Source: Enterocloster bolteae (lineage in GTDB: Bacteria > Bacillota > Clostridia > Lachnospirales > Lachnospiraceae). From it: a stretch of DNA of 64,000 nt. Each line of letters starts with the position of its first letter. Within the stretch, counting starts at the first letter, position 1. A program made the translations under genes and the position numbers. The stretch spans positions 868,001-932,000 of the forward strand of contig NZ_CP022464.2 in the NCBI RefSeq assembly GCF_002234575.2, in the 5' to 3' direction. Below are positions 59,861 to 64,000 of the stretch, piece by piece. The notes under the pieces were generated by a model that saw only the letters and a list, made by a program, of their open reading frames with translations, did no database searches and was not told the DNA's origin.

Positions 59861-60911
59861 GGACAGCGGTAAGCGCGGTCTGCGCGCATTCGTGGACTGG
59901 GTGGAAAACGGTCCGGACTGGGACGATGAGGCCGGTGTGCATGAAGGCGGGGCCGGCGGGCATGGCGGGGAGAATGGCGGGCATGGCGGGGAGAATGGCG
60001 GGCATGACGGGGAGAATGGCGGGCATGGAGCAGCAGACACCGTGCATGGAGCGGCAGACACCGTGCACGCTTCGGGGCAGGCTGTAAAGAGAAATACAAA
60101 ACGGACTATGGGCAGGCGGTTTGCGGAATTTACGGAGGAGCATGCCCTGCGTGTGTTCGGCCGTGTCTACCGGGCTGTGGCGCAGATCGTCTGTCTGGCG
60201 GGCATGGCAGTGCTTCTCATGATGGTAACCCATCTGCCTGCCTTCGGCTCCGCGGACAATCCGGCCAATAATGAGGTGGTGGGCCGTTATCTGGAAAACG
60301 GGCTGTCCGAGACCGGGGCCGTGAATACGGTTGCCGGAATCATACTGGATTACCGGGCCTTTGATACCTTTGGCGAGTCCGTGGTTTTATTCCTGGCGGC
60401 CGTCAGTGTCATTGCCCTCTTGCGTCTCAAAACCGAAAGCGGGTACAGCGGGAAGGAAGACCGGAGTGGGGGAACGGAGCATGAAGAGGATGAGGAAAGG
60501 GATATCATACTGGAACAGGTGGCCAGGCTGCTGGTTCCCTTTATTCTTATGTTTGGCGTCTATGTGGTGCTCAACGGCCATCTGTCCCCCGGAGGCGGGT
60601 TCTCAGGAGGAACGGTGATGGGGGCCGGCCTGATACTATATGCCAATGCATTTGGGCACCGGCGGATTCACCGTTTTTTCAGCTTTAAAACCTTTACTGT
60701 GATGAGCAGCAGTGCGCTGATGGTATACGCCCTTTCAAAAGGCTATTCCTTTTTTATGGGGGCAAACCACCTGGAGTCGGGTATTCCTTTGGGAAGGCCG
60801 GGAAACATCTTCAGCGCAGGCCTGATACTGCCTCTGGATATCTGTGTGGGGCTGGTGGTGGCCGGGACCATGTATTGCTTTTATTCCCTGTTCCGGGAAG
60901 GGGAGGTGTGA
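59853..60911 (+). CDS. MbhE-MrpB fusion subunit with His/Gly-rich N-terminal repeat
   Basis: The 352-residue protein has three parts. Residues 30-72 are Gly-rich repeats with a His at exactly every seventh position. Residues ~103-193 match MbhE (SADNPANNEVVGRYLENGLSE, VNTVAGIILDYRAFDTFGES with the GIxxDYRxFDTxGE motif). Residues ~220-352 are MnhB (VVLNGHLSPGGGFSGGTVMG). So MbhE and MrpB/MbhF, separate in Pyrococcus, are fused. GTG 59853 has GGGGGGAAG upstream and overlaps the preceding gene. The repeat part faces the cytoplasm or the outside depending on topology; I cannot tell which. Confidence 0.85.
   Translation: MSEDSGKRGLRAFVDWVENGPDWDDEAGVHEGGAGGHGGENGGHGGENGGHDGENGGHGAADTVHGAADTVHASGQAVKRNTKRTMGRRFAEFTEEHALRVFGRVYRAVAQIVCLAGMAVLLMMVTHLPAFGSADNPANNEVVGRYLENGLSETGAVNTVAGIILDYRAFDTFGESVVLFLAAVSVIALLRLKTESGYSGKEDRSGGTEHEEDEERDIILEQVARLLVPFILMFGVYVVLNGHLSPGGGFSGGTVMGAGLILYANAFGHRRIHRFFSFKTFTVMSSSALMVYALSKGYSFFMGANHLESGIPLGRPGNIFSAGLILPLDICVGLVVAGTMYCFYSLFREGEV
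59955..60068 (+). repeat. In-frame 21-bp repeats coding for a His-every-seven-residues segment
   Basis: Three GGHGGEN-like units (residues 35-55) are followed by a partial GGH and two GAADTVH units (59-72). Histidines fall at residues 30, 37, 44, 51, 58, 65 and 72. The two repeat types keep the same 21-base period. Confidence 0.9.
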
Positions 60912-60913
60912 TA

Positions 60914-61294
60914 ATGCAGGCGCTTGTGACCAATTACTACGAGACAGCGGCCATGATTCTGTTTTCCATTGGGTTTACCATGCTGCTGCTCCAGAAAAAT
61001 CTGATTAAAAAGGCCATCGGGCTGAACATTATGGATATGTCCGTGTATCTGTTCCTGGCGGCCAAGGGGTACATAGCCGGTGGAAGGGCGCCCATAGCAG
61101 ATGGAAGGACATCTGTGGAAGGATTCATCAATCCCCTTCCCAGCGGTCTGGTACTGACGGGAATCGTGGTGTCTGTCAGCGTGTCAGCCTTTCTCTTTTC
61201 ACTGATTCAGAGATTCCACCACTATTACAAGACACTGGATTTGGACGGCATGCTGTATGAAGGACAGGAGGAGACAGACGGTGAGGCTGGTTGA
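60914..61294 (+). CDS. mrpC: Mrp/Mbh antiporter subunit C (MnhC/NuoK-like)
   Basis: The 126-residue protein is a NuoK-type three-helix subunit: ETAAMILFSIGFTMLLLQKNLIKKAIGLNIMDMSVYLFLAAKG (with the conserved Asn/Lys region) and PLPSGLVLTGIVVSVSVSAFLFSLI. ATG 60914 begins just after the preceding stop behind GGGGAGG. It overlaps the D subunit gene by 14 bases. Confidence 0.92.
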   Translation: MQALVTNYYETAAMILFSIGFTMLLLQKNLIKKAIGLNIMDMSVYLFLAAKGYIAGGRAPIADGRTSVEGFINPLPSGLVLTGIVVSVSVSAFLFSLIQRFHHYYKTLDLDGMLYEGQEETDGEAG

Positions 61295-62813
61295 GAACAT
61301 TCCATTTTTCAGTATATTCATTATGATGGCAGGGGGAATCGTGACGCCCCTTCTGGGAGGCAGGAACCGGGCCAGGGTTCTACACCTGGTTTTGGTGGGG
61401 GCAGTGGCAGTTATGTCAGGCCTGCTTCTGGGATATACGTCGGACGGTACCTGTTTTCGCTTCATGATGGGACATTTCCCGGCGCCATGGGGGAATGAGG
61501 TCAGGGCCGGCGCCCTGGAAGCTCTTATGAGCCTGGTCTTTTCCCTTGTGATGTTTCTCACGGTGGCTGCCAATAAACGGTCCCTGGAACACGACATACC
61601 CGGGGAGCGGGCGGGCCTGTATTATGTGATGATGAACCTTCTGTTCAGTTCTCTTCTGGCCCTTATCTACACCAATGACCTTTTTACCGCTTATGTATTC
61701 ATAGAAATCAATACCATTTCAGCCTGTGCCATTGTGTGCGCAAAGGAAAGCGGCGAGACCGTGGCGGCAGCCATACGGTATCTCATCATGAGCCTGGTGG
61801 GAAGCGGGCTCATCCTTATCTCCATTGCCCTTTTATACTGCCAGACAGGCCATCTCCTTATGGAACCCATGGCAGGGGCTGTCAGGGAGCTGGCATCCTC
61901 AGGAAAGGATTTATTTCCCCTTAAGATGGCTCTGGTGATGATGACTTCCGGGCTGGCAGTAAAAAGCGCCCTGTATCCCTTCAGCTCCTGGCTGCCGGGA
62001 GCCCATGCCAATGCCACGGCTGCTTCCAGCTCTGTTTTGTCGGGTCTGGTTCTGAAGGGATACATTATCCTGCTTCTCAAAGTCTATATGCGGATTCTGG
62101 GAATGGATCTGATTATCCGGCTGCGGATCAATGACCTGCTTTTCGTGTTCGGAATCCTGGCCATGGTCATTGGTTCGGCCAAGGCGCTGCAGCAGCATAT
62201 GGTCAAGCGGGTCATTGCCTATTCATCCATTGCCCAGATTGGATATATCTTCATGGGAATCGGCATGGGAACCAGTGCAGGGCTGGCAGCCGCAGTCCTG
62301 CACATGATTGTCCACGCGGTGACAAAGCCCATGCTGTTTACAGCCGCAGGCGGCCTCATGGACTGCTGCGGCCATCAGAAGGAGATAGCGGCCCTTAGGG
62401 GAAGCGCAAGGCGGAATCCGGCAGCCGGAGCCGGGTTGGTGGTAGGAAGTATGGCCATGATAGGGATCCCCTTTTTTTCCGGGTTTGTTTCCAAGATTTC
62501 CTTTGCTATGGCCTCGTTTCATGATCTGGACCGGACGGTTCTGGTGCTGGGGGCCCTGGCTGTCAGCACGGTCCTCAATGCCATGTATTACATACCGCTC
62601 ATCATCATCGTGTTTTCAGAAAGAGGGCCGGAGAAGGCGGACTATGAGGCGGCAGGTCTGGAGGACGCGGCTGTGCCTGAGGCGGGAGAGCCTGTAAAGG
62701 ATGTTTCTTTCGCGGCAGCCATGGCCTGTTTTATGGCTGGGAATGTGCTGATTGGGACTTGCTACGGCCCTGTGGTCCGGATGATAGAGACAGGGCTTGC
62801 CAACTTCGGGTGA
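61281..62813 (+). CDS. mrpD: Mrp/Mbh proton-translocating subunit D (NuoM/N-like, MbhH)
   Basis: The 510-residue protein has about 14 helices and the antiporter-type complex I core: FIEINTISACAIV with the Glu on helix 5, LKMALVMMTSGLAVKSALYPFSSWLPGAHANATAASSSVLSG (the K-x-H-WLPxAHxxAP-type motif) and VKRVIAYSSIAQIGYIFMG. I chose GTG 61281 because CAGGAGG lies upstream; ATG 61257 would put translation over that site. It is followed by another D-like subunit. Confidence 0.9.
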   Translation: MRLVENIPFFSIFIMMAGGIVTPLLGGRNRARVLHLVLVGAVAVMSGLLLGYTSDGTCFRFMMGHFPAPWGNEVRAGALEALMSLVFSLVMFLTVAANKRSLEHDIPGERAGLYYVMMNLLFSSLLALIYTNDLFTAYVFIEINTISACAIVCAKESGETVAAAIRYLIMSLVGSGLILISIALLYCQTGHLLMEPMAGAVRELASSGKDLFPLKMALVMMTSGLAVKSALYPFSSWLPGAHANATAASSSVLSGLVLKGYIILLLKVYMRILGMDLIIRLRINDLLFVFGILAMVIGSAKALQQHMVKRVIAYSSIAQIGYIFMGIGMGTSAGLAAAVLHMIVHAVTKPMLFTAAGGLMDCCGHQKEIAALRGSARRNPAAGAGLVVGSMAMIGIPFFSGFVSKISFAMASFHDLDRTVLVLGALAVSTVLNAMYYIPLIIIVFSERGPEKADYEAAGLEDAAVPEAGEPVKDVSFAAAMACFMAGNVLIGTCYGPVVRMIETGLANFG

Positions 62814-62856
62814 CCCCGGCAGCAGGGGAGTATATGAGAAGGAGAGGACATAGGAC

Positions 62857-64000
62857 ATGAGAGAAATGTGGATGATGGCGCCGGTGCTGTTTCCAGTGGT
62901 TTCCGGCGGGGCCCTGTGGATATGGAATCCGGGAAAAAACAAAATTCACACAGCCGCGGCGGTTCTGTCCCTGGCAGAGGCTGTGTGTTCCTGGCTGGTC
63001 ATCCTGAACTGCATGGGGATGGAGCTGCCTCTGTGGAGCATCGGACCGGGCATGGAGCTGTGCCTTCGGATGGATGGAACCGGAGCCCTGTTTTCCGGTC
63101 TGGCATCCCTTATATGGGTGCTGGTGGTTTTCTTTGCCTTTGAATATATGGAACATGAGAAGGAAGATGCCCGGTTTTTCGGATGCCTTATTATGTCCCT
63201 GGGAGCCCTGACAGGAGTTGCCTGGGCAGGAAATTTTGTTACCCTGTACCTGTTTTTTGAAATGATGACATTTTTCAGCGTTCCCCTGGTATTCCATTCC
63301 AGGATGAGGGAAGCGCTTCGTGCCGGAATGGTATATCTGGCCTATTCCATGCTGGGCGCATCCATTGCTCTGGGAGGATATTTCTTCTTCCGCCAGTATG
63401 CCTGCGGAACGGATTTTAAGGCGGGCGGGGTTCTGACGGAGGCAGCGGGAATGGTCCAGGGCAGGCCGCAGATTCTTCTTCTGGCTGTTTTCTGTATGGC
63501 GGCCGGATTTTCCTGTAAGGCAGGTCTTATGCCCCTTCATCCGTGGCTGCCTATCGCGCATCCGGTTGCGCCTGCCCCTGCCAGCGCTGTGTTATCAGGC
63601 CTGATTACCAAGGCAGGGGTGGTGGCTGTCATCCGTGTGGTGTACAATATGGCCGGTCCCGCGTTCCTTCGGGGGACATGGGTGCAGTACGCCCTGTTGT
63701 CCATGGCTGTGGTGACCATATTTACCGGTTCCATGCTGGCCTATAAGGAAAAGAAGCTGAAAAGGCGTCTGGCCTGTTCCTCCTTCAGCCAGGTGTCCTA
63801 TGTGCTGTTGGGCGTATTCCTGCTGTCCATGGAAGGGCTTTACGGCTCCCTGCTCCAGGTGGTGTTCCATGCCCTGGCAAAGAACGCCCTGTTCCTCTGC
63901 GCGGGGGCTGTGATATGTAAAACGGGCTGCACCAGGGTAAAGGAGTTAAGGGGGATGGGAAAGCGGATGCCGGCTGTGATGGTATGCTTTGCCCTGGCAT
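62857..64000 (+). CDS. Second antiporter-like subunit (NuoL/M/N family), truncated by the window end
   Basis: The first 381 codons of a NuoL/M/N-type subunit start at ATG 62857 behind GAGAGGA. Visible landmarks are NFVTLYLFFEMMTFFSVPLVFHSR (key Glu), GFSCKAGLMPLHPWLPIAHPVAPAPASAVLSGLITKAG (the K-x-H-WLPxAHP motif) and LKRRLACSSFSQVSYVLLGV. The frame is open at 64000. Whether it is MrpD-like or the first part of a hydrogenase-like gene set cannot be seen from here. Confidence 0.88.
   Translation, partial: MREMWMMAPVLFPVVSGGALWIWNPGKNKIHTAAAVLSLAEAVCSWLVILNCMGMELPLWSIGPGMELCLRMDGTGALFSGLASLIWVLVVFFAFEYMEHEKEDARFFGCLIMSLGALTGVAWAGNFVTLYLFFEMMTFFSVPLVFHSRMREALRAGMVYLAYSMLGASIALGGYFFFRQYACGTDFKAGGVLTEAAGMVQGRPQILLLAVFCMAAGFSCKAGLMPLHPWLPIAHPVAPAPASAVLSGLITKAGVVAVIRVVYNMAGPAFLRGTWVQYALLSMAVVTIFTGSMLAYKEKKLKRRLACSSFSQVSYVLLGVFLLSMEGLYGSLLQVVFHALAKNALFLCAGAVICKTGCTRVKELRGMGKRMPAVMVCFALA

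Noticed and set aside
59837..60061. Pro/Cys-rich minus-strand frame over the Gly/His repeat
   Set aside because: Mirror of the in-frame repeat of the antiporter subunit gene.

Overview
The window looks like a contiguous piece of chromosome from a gut-type Clostridia, most likely a Lachnospiraceae close to Enterocloster / Clostridium clostridioforme. This is inferred from Firmicute-style ribosome binding sites, moderate GC, dense sugar and sialic-acid catabolism, YesM/YesN two-component systems, ABC sugar importers without their own ATPase, and a stand-alone Mrp/Mbh-type antiporter module. I see no rRNA, tRNA, CRISPR array, insertion sequence or prophage.

Layout. 1-3836: the end of a sugar-acid operon (uxuA tail, SDR dehydrogenase, DUF4432 epimerase-like protein, RraA-fold protein, lactonase). 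3814-10326: a secreted subtilase, then alpha-glucan metabolism (glycogen phosphorylase, AraC regulator, MalQ). 10419-10661: a decayed RraA-like gene. 10706-19736: GNAT acetyltransferase, secreted cell-wall-binding-repeat protein, CBS/DRTGG inorganic pyrophosphatase, flavin reductase, shikimate-kinase-like protein, and a class A PBP with a small membrane protein. 19943-25889: a TetR gene divergent from a six-gene, mostly overlapping operon (phosphopantetheinyl transferase, SCP2 protein, alpha/beta hydrolase, stand-alone condensation protein, carrier protein, acyl-adenylating ligase). I consider this the best candidate for an undescribed biosynthetic system. 26162-36639: M42 peptidase, an ABC importer operon with two different solute-binding proteins and a C-S lyase-type aminotransferase, and a YesM/YesN pair.

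36778-42752: a sialic-acid operon (nanE, nanA, SSS transporter, YhcH/NanQ-like anomerase, ROK kinase, RpiR regulator) with a clear promoter and terminator. 42799-48244: three near-identical palindromes, an ion-transporter-like permease, an orphan HyuA-type protein without HyuB, an HExxH protein and a GntR regulator; the palindromes are probably the GntR operators. 48264-50361: divergent YeiH exporter and LysR regulator. 50427-53272: secreted helical protein and an OmpR/HK pair. 53346-58353: GHKL kinase and LytTR regulator divergent from an APC permease and an amidohydrolase. 58443-64000: mrp/mbh-like genes in the order E, F, G, DUF4040 (MbhD), MbhE-MrpB fusion, C, D, second D-like; the last one runs off the window.

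A recurrent feature is short tandem repetition at gene edges: 16-bp copies before malQ, about 16-bp copies across the end of the shikimate-kinase-like gene, 33-bp copies between two kinase genes, and in-frame Gly-rich repeats at the N-termini of the AraC protein, MrpF and the MbhE-MrpB fusion. Protein functions are read from motifs and remembered families; no database search was possible.
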